From the NCBI RefSeq assembly GCF_003595175.1, contig NZ_CP032419.1, positions 1,116,001-1,180,000 of the forward strand: a stretch of 64,000 nt of DNA, in the 5' to 3' direction. This document shows, in pieces, positions 35,157-44,121 of the stretch. The notes below the pieces were generated by a model that was given only the letters and a program-made list of their open reading frames with translations, had not been told where the DNA came from and made no database searches. This DNA is from Pseudomonas cavernae (lineage in GTDB: Bacteria > Pseudomonadota > Gammaproteobacteria > Pseudomonadales > Pseudomonadaceae). The translations under genes and the position numbers were made by a program. Each line of letters begins with the position of its first letter. The first letter of the stretch is position 1.

Positions 35157-35931
35157 TCTGCTGCAGGCGCTGGCTCAGCTGCAGGCGCTGCGCCGGGTCG
35201 TCGGTCAGCAGCAGGGCGTGTTCGAGGTCGTAGCGCTCGGCCTGCGGGCAGTCCAGCTGGCGATACAGTTCGGCACGGGCCAGGTGGTCGAGCGCGGTGG
35301 GCGGGCCGAGTTGCAGGACCCGCTCGGCGTCCTTCAGCGCGGCGAGGTGATCCTCGGCCTGCAGGTGCAGCAGGCGCAGGTTGCGCGACAGGCGCTGCAG
35401 CATCTGCCGCGCCTCGCAGGGTTGCAGGTGCGCGGCGGATAGCTCGGCGCGCGGCCCCAGCTGGCGCAGCAACAGCTCGCGGCAGTCGTGGGTGTAGAGG
35501 CGCCGGCCGCTGCAGGGGTCGAGCAGGTGATCGGCGCCCGGCACGCGCAGCAGGAAGCGCCCGGGGAAGTTCACCCCCAGCAGCGGAATCTCCAGCCGCC
35601 GCGCCAGTTCCAGGGCGATCAGCGCCAGCGACAGCGGCTGTCCGCGGCGGCGCTGGAGCACCCGATGCAGCAGGGCCGTCTGCGGGCGCAGGGGCAGGTC
35701 ATCGTCTTCGTGGAAGTCCAACTCGTTGAGACGCCGCAGCAGCGGTTGCGCCAGTTCCTGCACCGGCCACTCGGGCAAGCCGACCCGCACTTGCTGTAGC
35801 AGGTTGCCGAGGGCGTTGAGCACGCGCGGCGGTTGCACGTCGTCGTGCTCGGCGGCAATCCACAGGGCCGCTTCGAAGAGGCTGGCAGGCTCTCGCTCGA
35901 GGCAGGCGAAGCAGCTTTGGCGCGGGGTCAT
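35131..35931 (-). CDS. SirB1/transglutaminase-like family protein
   Basis: A 266-residue protein of the SirB1 (YchA) family: DLPLRPQTALLHRVLQRRRGQPLSLALIALELARRLEIPLLGVNFPGRFLLR is the transglutaminase-like core, followed by a TPR-like helical C-terminus (LAALKDAERVLQLGP). The catalytic Cys typical of transglutaminases is not obvious, so the domain may be non-enzymatic. Function unknown. It converges with and overlaps the LuxR copy 2 by 26 bp. From memory it matches PA3419. Confidence 0.82.
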   Translation of the reverse strand: MTPRQSCFACLEREPASLFEAALWIAAEHDDVQPPRVLNALGNLLQQVRVGLPEWPVQELAQPLLRRLNELDFHEDDDLPLRPQTALLHRVLQRRRGQPLSLALIALELARRLEIPLLGVNFPGRFLLRVPGADHLLDPCSGRRLYTHDCRELLLRQLGPRAELSAAHLQPCEARQMLQRLSRNLRLLHLQAEDHLAALKDAERVLQLGPPTALDHLARAELYRQLDCPQAERYDLEHALLLTDDPAQRLQLSQRLQQISQTPALH

Positions 35932-36053
35932 CGAGGTCTCCGGTTGATTCTTGGTTTGTAGTCAACGGCTCAACTTTCGTCCACTACCGCGCGCGCTCCG
36001 GCCTCGGCGCGGCCGCCTATACTCGGGGTAATCATGAGCAAGGGAGCCCCGCC

Positions 36054-37076
36054 ATGTTTGCCATCATGGAAGCCGCCCGGCTAGAAGCGCTGCACCTGGC
36101 GCACGATCCGGCCACCGGCCTCAAGGCGATCATCGCCATCCACAGCACCAAGCTCGGCCCCGCGTTGGGCGGTTGTCGCTATCTCGCCTATCCCGATGAT
36201 GTCAGCGCCCTGCGCGATGCCGTGCGCCTGGCCCAGGGCATGAGCTACAAGGCGGCGCTGGCCGGCCTCGATCAAGGCGGCGGCAAGGCGGTGATCATCC
36301 GCCCACCGCATCTGGACAACCGCGCCGCGCTGTTCGAGGCATTCGGCCGCTTCATCGAAACCCTCAAGGGCCGCTACATCACCGCCGTCGACAGCGGCAC
36401 CTCCAGCGCCGACATGGACTGCATCGCCCAGCAGACCCGGCATGTCACCAGTACCAGCAGCGCCGGCGACCCCTCGCCGCACACGGCCATGGGCGTGTTC
36501 GCCGGCATCCGCGCCACCGCCCTGGCGCGCCTCGGCAGCGACGATCTGGAAGGCCTGCGGGTAGCGGTGCAGGGCCTCGGCCATGTCGGCTATGCGCTGG
36601 CCGAACAACTGCACGCCGCCGGGGCCGAGCTGCTGGTCAGCGATCTCGACGCGGGCCGGGTGCGTCTGGCGGTCGAACAACTCGGCGCCCAGCCGGTGGC
36701 CTCCGAGGCGCTGCTCAGCACCCCATGCGACATCCTCGCGCCGTGCGGCCTGGGCGGGGTGCTGAATGCCCAGACCGCCGGCCAGCTGCACTGCGCGGCG
36801 GTGGCCGGCGCCGCCAACAACCAGCTGGTTGCCATCGAGATCGCCGACGAACTGGAGGCGCGCGGGATTCTCTACGCCCCGGATTACGTGGTTAATTCGG
36901 GCGGGCTGATTTATGTGGCGCTCAAGCACCGCGACGAGAGCCTGGTGAACATCACCGCGCGGCTGTCGCGCATCAGTCTGCGCCTGACCGAGATCTTCGC
37001 CCACGCCCAGGCCGACAAGCGCTCCCCCGCGCGCGTCGCCGACGACCTGGCGGAGCGTCTGCTATACGGTAATTGA
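36054..37076 (+). CDS. ldh: Leucine (Leu/Phe/Val) dehydrogenase
   Basis: A 340-residue NAD-dependent amino acid dehydrogenase deaminating branched-chain amino acids to 2-oxo acids. The catalytic lysine region is GLDQGGGKAVIIRP, the substrate-binding LGPALGGCRYLAY and MSYKAALAGL are conserved, the NAD motif is VQGLGHVGYALAEQL, and APDYVVNSGGLI lies near the C-terminus. It starts the cluster with the 2-oxoacid dehydrogenase genes 218 bp downstream, which could oxidise the 2-oxo acids it makes. Confidence 0.93.
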   Translation: MFAIMEAARLEALHLAHDPATGLKAIIAIHSTKLGPALGGCRYLAYPDDVSALRDAVRLAQGMSYKAALAGLDQGGGKAVIIRPPHLDNRAALFEAFGRFIETLKGRYITAVDSGTSSADMDCIAQQTRHVTSTSSAGDPSPHTAMGVFAGIRATALARLGSDDLEGLRVAVQGLGHVGYALAEQLHAAGAELLVSDLDAGRVRLAVEQLGAQPVASEALLSTPCDILAPCGLGGVLNAQTAGQLHCAAVAGAANNQLVAIEIADELEARGILYAPDYVVNSGGLIYVALKHRDESLVNITARLSRISLRLTEIFAHAQADKRSPARVADDLAERLLYGN

Positions 37077-37294
37077 TCCTTCCCCGGTTCCGCGGGAAGC
37101 TGGCTCGACGAGCCAAAAGAGGATCGCGACGGACTTTACCCCAGCCCGCACGGTCCGACAGTTAAGGCCTCTCTCCTTAACCAGAGGGGCTCAGCGCGGC
37201 GCTTGGCCTACCCGGCCGGCCGCCGCGCACAACCCCTGACGCCACAAGCGTCGGGAACCCGTGGCGCACCCACAAGGTGTAGGGGAGTCTGGCA

Positions 37295-38461
37295 ATGCAT
37301 AACAAGATCGACCTCCAGTACACCCGTTATCTCGACCCCGATGGCCGCCTCAGCGGCGCACTGCCCGGCTGGGCCGACGACTTCAACCTGCTCACCCGCC
37401 TGTACCGGCAAATGGTCCTGACCCGCTTGTTCGACCAGAAGGCGGTGGCCCTGCAGCGCACCGGGCGGATCGGCACCTACGCGCCGACCCTCGGCCAGGA
37501 GGCCATCGGCGTCGCCATCGGCAGCCTGATGCGCGGCGAGGACGTGCTGGTGCCGTACTACCGCGACACCGCCGTGCAGCTGATGCGCGGGGTGAAGATG
37601 GAGGAAATCCTCCTCTACTGGGGCGGCGACGAGCGCGGCAGCGCCTACCTCGACCCGGCGGTGGCCGAGGACTTCCCGATCTGCGTGCCGATCGCCACCC
37701 AGGCGCTGCACGCCTGCGGGGTGGCCAGCGCCTTCAAGATCCGCGGCCAGCATCGGGTCACCGTCACCACCTGCGGCGACGGTGCCACCAGCAAGGGCGA
37801 CTTTCTCGAGGCGCTCAACGTCGCCGGCGCCTGGCAACTGCCGGTGGTGTTCGTGGTCAACAACAACCAGTGGGCCATCTCCACGCCGCGGCGCATTCAG
37901 AGCGGTGCGCCGACCCTGGCGCAGAAGGCCATCGGCGCCGGCTTCCACGGCGAACAGGTGGACGGCAACGACATCCTCGCCGTCTACGATCGCCTGCAGC
38001 AGGCCATCGAACGCGCCCGCCAGGGCAAGGGTCCGGTGCTGATCGAGTGCCTGAGCTACCGCCTCGGCGACCACACCACCGCCGACGACGCCACCCGTTA
38101 CCGCAGCGCCGACGAGGTCAAGCAGGCCTGGCAGGAAGAGCCGATCAAGCGCCTGCAGAGCTTCCTCGCCGCCCAGGGTGTGTGGGACGAAGGCCGCGAG
38201 CAGAAGCTGATCGGCGAGTGCCAGGCCCTGGTGCAGCAGGCCGTGGATGCCTTCGAGGCGGCCGGCCTGCAGCCGCTCGAGTCGGTCATCGACCAGGTCT
38301 ACGCGCGCTGGCCGGCGGCGCTGGCCGAGCAGCGCGAGATGCTGCTGGAACGGGCCGTTCGTCGCGAGGCGCCTAGCGCCTCACCCTCTCTCCCGCAAGC
38401 GGGCGAGGGCCATCAGTCGCGACCTGCGGCCGCCAGTGTCGGAGGTGCCCATCATGAATGA
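37295..38461 (+). CDS. 2-oxoacid (pyruvate/branched-chain) dehydrogenase E1 alpha subunit
   Basis: A 388-residue thiamine-diphosphate E1 alpha. The TPP motif runs from GDG (161-163) to NN (189-190): GDGATSKGDFLEALN ... VVFVVNNNQWAIS. It also shows YRDTAVQLMRGV and CLSYRLGDHTTADDATRYR. The C-terminal 30 residues (EAPSASPSLPQAGEGHQSRP...) are unlike the family and are encoded by an intergenic-type repeat CACCCTCTCTCCCGCAAGC that the frame reads through before stopping 8 bp inside the E1 beta gene. It is annotated as pyruvate dehydrogenase in relatives; with leucine dehydrogenase upstream a branched-chain role is equally likely. Confidence 0.92.
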   Translation: MHNKIDLQYTRYLDPDGRLSGALPGWADDFNLLTRLYRQMVLTRLFDQKAVALQRTGRIGTYAPTLGQEAIGVAIGSLMRGEDVLVPYYRDTAVQLMRGVKMEEILLYWGGDERGSAYLDPAVAEDFPICVPIATQALHACGVASAFKIRGQHRVTVTTCGDGATSKGDFLEALNVAGAWQLPVVFVVNNNQWAISTPRRIQSGAPTLAQKAIGAGFHGEQVDGNDILAVYDRLQQAIERARQGKGPVLIECLSYRLGDHTTADDATRYRSADEVKQAWQEEPIKRLQSFLAAQGVWDEGREQKLIGECQALVQQAVDAFEAAGLQPLESVIDQVYARWPAALAEQREMLLERAVRREAPSASPSLPQAGEGHQSRPAAASVGGAHHE

Positions 38462-39476
38462 CCTGAGCTCCAAGATCGCCACGCCGACCCTGGTCGAGAA
38501 GAAAGCCGGCCTGCTGGACGCGGTCAACCTGGCCCTGCACCGGGCCATGCGCGAGGACGCCAATGTCGTCGTGCTCGGCGAGGACGTCGGCGTCAACGGC
38601 GGGGTGTTCCGCGCCACCGCCGGCTTGCGCGAGGCCTTCGGCTTCAAGCGGGTGATCGACACGCCGCTGGCCGAGAACATGCTCGGCGGCCTGGCCGTCG
38701 GCATGGCCGCCCAGGGCCTGAAACCCGTGGTCGAGATCCAGTTTCTCGGCTTCATCTATGCGGCCATGGAGCAGTTGGTGTCCCACGCCAGCCGCCTGCG
38801 CAACCGCACCCGTGGCCGCCTGACTTGCCCAATGGTGCTGCGCAGTCCGATGGGCGCCGGCATCCGCGCGCCGGAGCATCACAGCGAAAGCACCGAGGCG
38901 CTGTTCGCCCACGTTCCGGGGCTGCGCGTGGTGATCCCGTCGTCGCCGGCGCGCGCCTATGGCCTGCTGCTGGCCGCCATCGACGATCCCGATCCGGTGA
39001 TCTTCCTCGAGCCGACCCGCTTGTACCGGCTCAACCCGCAACCGCTGCTGGACGATGGTCGGCGCCTGCCGCTGGACACCTGCTTCACCCTGCGCGAGGG
39101 CAGCGATCTGACTCTGATCAGCTGGGGCGCCAGTGTCCACGAGACCTTGCAGGCCGCCGAACGGCTGGCCGAGCAGGGCGTCTCGGCCGAGGTGATCGAC
39201 GTCGCCTGCGTCAAGCCGCTGGATCTCGATACCCTCGAGGCCTCGGTGCGCAAGACCGGGCGCTGCGTGATAGTCCACGAGGCGCCGCGCTCCTACGGGG
39301 TCGGCGCGGAGATCGCCGCCAGCCTCTACGAGCGTGCGCTGCTGGATTTGCAGGCGCCGATCCAGCGGGTCACCGCGCCGGACATCCCGCCGCCGTTGTA
39401 TCGCCTGGAGCAGCTGTACATCCCCGGCGTCGAGGACATCTTGGCGGCCTGCGAAACGGTGCTGAACTACGCCTGA
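38454..39476 (+). CDS. 2-oxoacid dehydrogenase E1 beta subunit
   Basis: A 340-residue E1 beta with the N-terminal transketolase-pyrimidine domain (VVLGEDVGVNGGVFRATAGL, TPLAENMLGGLAVGMA, EIQFLGFIYAAMEQL) and the C-terminal domain (LTLISWGASVHETLQAA, DVACVKPLDLDTL). ATG 38454 lies within the last codons of E1 alpha, giving an 8-bp overlap and coupling the subunits. Cytoplasmic, forms the alpha2beta2 E1 component. Confidence 0.94.
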   Translation: MNDLSSKIATPTLVEKKAGLLDAVNLALHRAMREDANVVVLGEDVGVNGGVFRATAGLREAFGFKRVIDTPLAENMLGGLAVGMAAQGLKPVVEIQFLGFIYAAMEQLVSHASRLRNRTRGRLTCPMVLRSPMGAGIRAPEHHSESTEALFAHVPGLRVVIPSSPARAYGLLLAAIDDPDPVIFLEPTRLYRLNPQPLLDDGRRLPLDTCFTLREGSDLTLISWGASVHETLQAAERLAEQGVSAEVIDVACVKPLDLDTLEASVRKTGRCVIVHEAPRSYGVGAEIAASLYERALLDLQAPIQRVTAPDIPPPLYRLEQLYIPGVEDILAACETVLNYA

Positions 39477-39556
39477 ACCCATTCATGGAGGGCGGGTGCA
39501 ACCCGTCGTTGAGCACGGTTGCACCTGTCCTGCGGAGCAGAATCCGGAGAACAACA

Positions 39557-40666
39557 ATGAAATATTTCAAACTGCCCGATCTGGGTGAAGGCCTGCAGGA
39601 AGCCGAGATCGTCGAGTGGCACGTCAAGCCCGGTGAGACGGTCAAGGCCGACCAGTTGCTGGTCTCGGTGGAAACCGCCAAGGCGCTGGTGGACATCCCC
39701 GCGCCCTATGACGGCGTGGTGGCGAAGACCTTCGGCAAGGAGGGTGATCTGCTGCATGTCGGTGAGCCGTTGCTCGGCTACGAGGGCGAGGACGACGCCG
39801 GCACCGTGGTCGGGCGCCTGGAAGGCGGCGGCAGCAGTCAGCAGGACAGCTTCTTCGTCGGCGCCGCGCCTTCGACTCGCGCGCACCTGGCGCCGCGGGC
39901 AACTCCGGCGGTGCGCCAGTTGGCGCGGCAGCTGGGCGTCGAACTGAGCGGCCTGGTCGGCAGCGGCCCGGACGGTCTGGTCAGCCGCGCCGACGTCGAA
40001 GCCGCGGCGCAACAGTCGCGCGACCGTTTCGGTGGGGAAAAACTCCGTGGCGTGCGGCGCAGCATGGCGATCAATATGGCCAGGTCGCACGCCGAAGTGG
40101 TGCCGGTGACCATCTACGGCGACGCCGACCTGCACCGCTGGGGCGCGGCGCGCGACCCGCTGGTCCGCCTGGCCAAGGCCATCGCCGCCGCCTGTGCGGT
40201 CGAGCCGATCCTCAATGCCTGGTTCGACGGCAAACTGCTGTCGCTCAAGCAGCACGCCAAGCTCGACCTCGGCATCGCCGTCGACACCCCGGACGGCCTG
40301 TTCGTGCCGGTGCTACGTGATGTCGGCGGGCGCAGTGCGGAGGATCTGAAGCAAGGCATGAGCCGCCTGCGCGCGGATGTGCAGGCGCGTTCGATCCCGC
40401 CGCAGGAGATGATGGGTGCGACCATCACCCTGTCCAACTTCGGCAGCTTGTTCGGCCGTTACGCCAACCCGGTGGTGGTGCCGCCGCAGGTGGCGATCAT
40501 CGGCGCCGGTGGCATCCGCGACGAGCCGGTGGCCTGGGACGGGCAGGTGGCGATCCACCCGATCCTGCCGCTGTCGCTGACCTTCGACCACCGCGTGGCC
40601 ACCGGCGGCGAGGCCGCGCGTTTCCTGCGGGCGCTGGTGGAGGCGCTGGAGCAGCCAGACCTTTGA
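39557..40666 (+). CDS. Dihydrolipoamide acyltransferase E2
   Basis: A 369-residue E2 with one lipoyl domain (about 1-76; lipoylated K42 in VETAKALVDIP), a peripheral subunit-binding domain (about 113-150; ATPAVRQLARQLGVELSGLVGSGPDGLVSRADV) and the catalytic acyltransferase domain. The active-site segment is LTFDHRVATGGEAARFL: the catalytic His is present but the Asp of the usual DHRxxDG is Thr. That variant occurs in a subset of E2 proteins as far as I recall. No E3 gene is adjacent, so lipoamide dehydrogenase is borrowed from elsewhere. It starts 80 bp after E1 beta. Confidence 0.92.
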   Translation: MKYFKLPDLGEGLQEAEIVEWHVKPGETVKADQLLVSVETAKALVDIPAPYDGVVAKTFGKEGDLLHVGEPLLGYEGEDDAGTVVGRLEGGGSSQQDSFFVGAAPSTRAHLAPRATPAVRQLARQLGVELSGLVGSGPDGLVSRADVEAAAQQSRDRFGGEKLRGVRRSMAINMARSHAEVVPVTIYGDADLHRWGAARDPLVRLAKAIAAACAVEPILNAWFDGKLLSLKQHAKLDLGIAVDTPDGLFVPVLRDVGGRSAEDLKQGMSRLRADVQARSIPPQEMMGATITLSNFGSLFGRYANPVVVPPQVAIIGAGGIRDEPVAWDGQVAIHPILPLSLTFDHRVATGGEAARFLRALVEALEQPDL

Positions 40667-40740
40667 ACCTTGTTCAGCTGAAATGACACAGCCCCTCACG
40701 TGCAAGCAGAGAGGTCTTTTGTTGGTACGAGGTCGCTCGC

Positions 40741-40814
40741 CGTAGGATGGAGCAACGCGATACCCATCGCGATCTAGGCGTTGGGTATCGCTACGCTCCA
40801 CCCAACCTACGGGA
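40741..40814. repeat. GTAGGATGG...GATACCCATC hairpin repeat
   Basis: CGTAGGATGGAGCAACGCGATACCCATC pairs with the downstream GGGTATCGCTACGCTCCACCCAACCTACG. It lies between convergent E2 and yebG genes. Confidence 0.65.
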
Positions 40815-40855
40815 TTACTAGGGGACGAGGTCGCCTTGCGCTCCGCCCGCAGGCC

Positions 40856-41119
40856 TCAGGCTCCGCTGCCCGGCTCGAGCAACTCGCGCAGCGCTTCCGG
40901 CTGGCTCTTGAAGGCCTTGGCGAGCAGGTCGCGGTGTTTGGCCAGGTAGATGCCGACTTCCTCGCCCTGCTGTTCGTTCAGCGACGGCACAGCCTTGTGC
41001 AGCACTTCGGTGAGCAGTTCGGCCAGTTCGAGCATCTTGTCATGACGATCCGCTTCGGCCTTATCCATGAACAAACGCTCCGGGTCCCGGCTGCTGCGAT
41101 ACACCACTTCGACGGCCAT
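40856..41119 (-). CDS. yebG: YebG-family SOS protein
   Basis: An 87-residue YebG homologue: MAVEVVYRSSRDPERLFMDKAEADRHDKMLELAELL matches the conserved N-terminal two-thirds of the family. YebG is a small cytoplasmic, DNA-damage-inducible protein of unknown mechanism. A perfect 16-bp LexA box lies 39-54 bp upstream of the start codon, confirming SOS control. It is the counterpart, from memory, of PA3413. Confidence 0.93.
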   Translation of the reverse strand: MAVEVVYRSSRDPERLFMDKAEADRHDKMLELAELLTEVLHKAVPSLNEQQGEEVGIYLAKHRDLLAKAFKSQPEALRELLEPGSGA

Positions 41120-41157
41120 TCATCACCTCACCTTCATGCTGATCAGTTAAACCAATA

Positions 41158-41173
41158 CTGTTGTTATATACAG
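41158..41173 (-). promoter_or_regulatory. LexA box of yebG
   Basis: CTGTTGTTATATACAG fits the CTGT-N8-ACAG consensus exactly, and it overlaps the probable promoter of yebG. Confidence 0.92.
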
Positions 41174-41249
41174 TTGTTGCGAGCATAAAGCAGTGGAAGG
41201 CTTTTAGCCAGCAGCGGTCTTCGTGGCAAGTCTTTATCCCGGAGAAAGC

Positions 41250-41279
41250 AAAAAGGGGCGACCCATGGCCGCCCCTTTT
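41250..41279 (-). terminator. Terminator of the GMC oxidoreductase gene
   Basis: AAAAGGGGCG and CGCCCCTTTT form a 10-bp stem. Read on the minus strand the 3' arm continues TTTTTGC, so it terminates the minus-strand gene ending at 41303. Confidence 0.88.
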
Positions 41280-41302
41280 GGTTGTCGCTTCAGCGTTTGC
41301 CG

Positions 41303-42994
41303 TTAGCCTGCCAGCGCGGCTTCCGGGGTAGCCGCGGCGCTGCCATTCGCGCCTGCCGCGGCGCGGATCAGGTCGGCGGCCTTCTCGCCGATCATGATGG
41401 TCGGCGCGTTGGTGTTGCCGCCCACCTGCGTCGGCATGACCGAGGCGTCTGCCACGCGCAGGCCTTCCACGCCGCGCACCCGCAGTTGCGGGTCGACCAC
41501 CGAGTTGACGTCGCTGCCCATGCGGCAGGTGCCGACCGGGTGATAGACGTTGTCGGCATGCTCGCGAATCATCTGTTCCACGGCGCGGTCGTCGCTGCCG
41601 TCGAACTTCAGGTGGCCGTGGAACAGTGGCTTGCCGCCGAAGCGGGTGAGTGCCGGCTGCTCCAAAATGCTGTTCACGATCTTCGCGCCCTTGAGCATGG
41701 TCTGCATGTCGCGATCGTCCTTGAGCAGGTTGAACTCGATCAGCGGAGCGTCGCGCATGTCGGCGGACTTCAGGCGGACTTCGCCGCGGCTGTGCGGACG
41801 CAGCACGCAGACGTGCACCGAGTAGCCGGAGCCGTAGTGGAAGGTGCGGCCGTGGTTGTCGCCGGAGGACATCACGAAGTGCAGCTGCACGTCTGGTTCG
41901 GCCAGGCTCGGGTCGGTCTTCAGGAAGGCGCCGGCCTCGGTGAAGGTGCGGGTGAACAGGCCGCCGCGTTCGCGACGGTACTTGAGCAGCTGCCAGGCGT
42001 AGCTGAGCATGCCGCGCACGGTGACGCCGAACAGGTCGGTGCTGAACTTGCGCTTGTGCAGGATCAGGTCGGGATGCTCCTGCAGGTTCTTGCCGACTTC
42101 CGGCGAGTCCTGCACCACTTCGATGCCCATCTCCTTCAGGTGCCGGGCCGGGCCGACGCCGGAGGCCAGCAGCAGTTGCGGGGAGACCAGGCTGCCGGCG
42201 CTGACGATCACTTCGCGGCGGGCATGCAGGACCACTTCCTGGCCGTTGCGCTCGACCAGCACGCCGACCGCGCGCTTGCCCTCGAACACGATGCGCAGCG
42301 CGCGGGTGTTGGTCAGCACATTCAGGTTCTGGCGGCCGCCGTTGTGGGTGCTGTCCTCGACCTTGCCCTGGTGCAGGTAGGCGCGCGCGGAGTTCCAGCG
42401 TTCGCCGTTGCGCTGGGTGACCTGGAAGTAGCCGACGCCTTCCTGTTTCGGGCCGTTGAAATCATGGTTGTACGGGTGGCCGGCGCTGGCGGCGGCCTCG
42501 ATGAAGTGGCGTGCGTAGGAGCAGGGCGCGCGCGGGTCGGTCACGTGCAGCGGGCCGCTGCCGCCGTGCAGCGGATCGTCGTCGCGGCCGGCGACCCGTT
42601 CGTTGTTCTCGGAACGCTTGAAGTAGGGCAGCACGTCCTGCCAGCTCCAGCCGTCGCAGCCCAGCTTGGCCCAGCGGTCATAGTCGGACGGGGTGCCGCG
42701 CAGGTAGAGCATGCCGTTGATCGACGAGCTGCCGCCCAGGCCGCGGCCGCGCGGCACGTAGCTGGCACGCTCGGCCATGCTCGGCTGCGGCTCGGTTTCG
42801 TAGGCGTAGTTGAACTCGCCCTGGCGCGGGATGACCAGGGCGATACCCACCGGGGTGGTGATCTTGGCGTTGTGATCATGACCGCCGGTTTCCAGCAGGG
42901 CGATGGTTTCGCTGCCGCTGTCGGCCAGCCGTCCGGCAACCGCGCAGCCTGCCGAGCCGGCACCCACCACGATGTAGTCAAAAGTGTTGTCCAT
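41303..42994 (-). CDS. GMC-family FAD oxidoreductase (choline/alcohol dehydrogenase-like)
   Basis: A 563-residue flavoprotein of the glucose-methanol-choline family. FAD motif FDYIVVGAGSAGCAVAGRL; GMC signature 1 YVPRGRGLGGSSSINGMLYLRG; signature 2 VSAGSLVSPQLLLASGVGP; catalytic His in VYHPVGTCRMG and the C-terminal NTNAPTIMIGEKAADLI. The C-terminus has an Ala-rich tail. BetA is a possibility, but no betB, betI or choline transporter is adjacent; AlkJ-type aliphatic alcohol dehydrogenases share the same motifs. Substrate therefore left open. Confidence 0.9.
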   Translation of the reverse strand: MDNTFDYIVVGAGSAGCAVAGRLADSGSETIALLETGGHDHNAKITTPVGIALVIPRQGEFNYAYETEPQPSMAERASYVPRGRGLGGSSSINGMLYLRGTPSDYDRWAKLGCDGWSWQDVLPYFKRSENNERVAGRDDDPLHGGSGPLHVTDPRAPCSYARHFIEAAASAGHPYNHDFNGPKQEGVGYFQVTQRNGERWNSARAYLHQGKVEDSTHNGGRQNLNVLTNTRALRIVFEGKRAVGVLVERNGQEVVLHARREVIVSAGSLVSPQLLLASGVGPARHLKEMGIEVVQDSPEVGKNLQEHPDLILHKRKFSTDLFGVTVRGMLSYAWQLLKYRRERGGLFTRTFTEAGAFLKTDPSLAEPDVQLHFVMSSGDNHGRTFHYGSGYSVHVCVLRPHSRGEVRLKSADMRDAPLIEFNLLKDDRDMQTMLKGAKIVNSILEQPALTRFGGKPLFHGHLKFDGSDDRAVEQMIREHADNVYHPVGTCRMGSDVNSVVDPQLRVRGVEGLRVADASVMPTQVGGNTNAPTIMIGEKAADLIRAAAGANGSAAATPEAALAG

Positions 42995-43027
42995 CTGTTT
43001 CTCCTAGTGTGTGGGCTGCGCGCCGCG

Positions 43028-43249
43028 CGATCTTTTCGATCGGTGCGGGCGGTGTTTGGAGACCACCTGGGCCATCAGGCGTTAAACACTGCCTCGGAGG
43101 CCGCTTGCGGCTAACGCCTTTCAGTACGGCCCCGAAGCCATGCTCATAACCACGCGTAAACTGCGCTTCCTCGCCCGATTGACGAGCTACGCCCGCCCGG
43201 CGAGTCGGCCTACGGTTGACCCTGGCTCGCAGGATAGTGAACAGGCGCT
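43028..43249. repeat. Family A-related palindrome, degenerate copy A3
   Basis: Recognisable pieces in the right order: GCCATCAGGCGTTAAA, GGCCGCTTGCGGCTAACGCC, GGCCCCGAAG, TGCTCATAACCACGCGTAAA, GACGAGCTACGCCCGCC, and a terminal GTGAACAGGCGCT. It is a decayed long form. It explains about half of the 450-bp space between the GMC and regulator genes; nothing else is visible in that space. Confidence 0.6.
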
Positions 43250-43445
43250 AAGGGCTGTGCATGTATCTCGAGCATGAGGTTCATTATTAGTGGCCGATGA
43301 TCTAGCACCATCGTTCCTTTGAACCATTTCAGCGCCCAGCCGTCTGGATGACCTGAATGCGTCGGCCTAGCGGCGGGGATGCGCGCAGTCGCGCGCCGAG
43401 GAGCGAGGGACAAAACAACCGGCGGCTCGGCTTGTGCGGCCGCAC

Positions 43446-44072
43446 TCACGCGGCTTGGCCTTTTTTGCCGGTCAGGTGGAAGCGGCAGACCTGACCGCCG
43501 CGCAGCATGCACTCGAGGTGCTCTACGTCGCCGTCGCCGAGGGCGCCGATCAGCGCCAGGTCGAGCTCGCAGACTTCCGGATGAGCCTTGGCCAGATGGT
43601 GGAACACGCAGTTGTGCGCGACTATTTCCGGCTCGCCGGTCGAGCGGAAGAACACCTCGGCCTCGTAGCCGGCGTCGTTCATGTGGCTGGCGATGCGTTC
43701 TTCGGTGACCGTCTGCTGTTCCAAGCCGGCGGCCAGCTTGCGACCGAGGCTGCGCATCAGTTGGACGAGCTTGTCGTGGCCGATGATGGCTGCCACTTCA
43801 TCGATCAACAGGTCGGCCAGCAGCTGGTATTGGCGGGGAAACAGTTCCCGGCCGCGTGGTGAGAGTTGGTACAGCTGCTGCGGGCGCCGGCCGGTGGGCC
43901 GGGTTTCACCGCGCAGGATCAGGCCGTCGCGTTCCAGCGCGGCGAGATGCTGGCGGATCGCGGTGCGGGTCACCGTCAGGTGGCTGGCCAGCTCATCGAT
44001 GCTCATGCCTGCCGCTTGGTACAGCAGGGCGCTGAGCAGATCCTGTTGGGTGCGACCCATTCCCTGAAGCAT
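43446..44072 (-). CDS. HTH regulator with a cysteine cluster (COG2345/SufR-like)
   Basis: A 208-residue DNA-binding protein: winged HTH at the N-terminus (LLYQAAGMSIDELASHLTVTRTAIRQHLAALERDGLI) and a C-terminal region with HNC-x12-C-x19-C-x7-C. Four cysteines in that region recall the iron-sulfur-ligating cysteines of SufR-type repressors, so it may sense Fe-S status or redox. The basic loop GETRPTGRRPQQLYQLS is typical of the family. It precedes a secreted protein gene only 49 bp upstream of it on the same strand, and the two may be one transcript. Confidence 0.8.
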   Translation of the reverse strand: MLQGMGRTQQDLLSALLYQAAGMSIDELASHLTVTRTAIRQHLAALERDGLILRGETRPTGRRPQQLYQLSPRGRELFPRQYQLLADLLIDEVAAIIGHDKLVQLMRSLGRKLAAGLEQQTVTEERIASHMNDAGYEAEVFFRSTGEPEIVAHNCVFHHLAKAHPEVCELDLALIGALGDGDVEHLECMLRGGQVCRFHLTGKKGQAA

Positions 44073-44121
44073 TCACCTACCTCGTCGGCAAAGAGGGGCG
44101 TCGGAACGCCCCCGGTTGGTC

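Noticed and set aside
41303..42994. Naming the GMC gene betA
   Set aside because: No betB, betI or choline transporter in context, and AlkJ-type enzymes share all visible motifs.
42995..43445. Additional small gene between the GMC and regulator genes
   Set aside because: Open frames here coincide with the degenerate A3 repeat and show no ribosome site or coding pattern.
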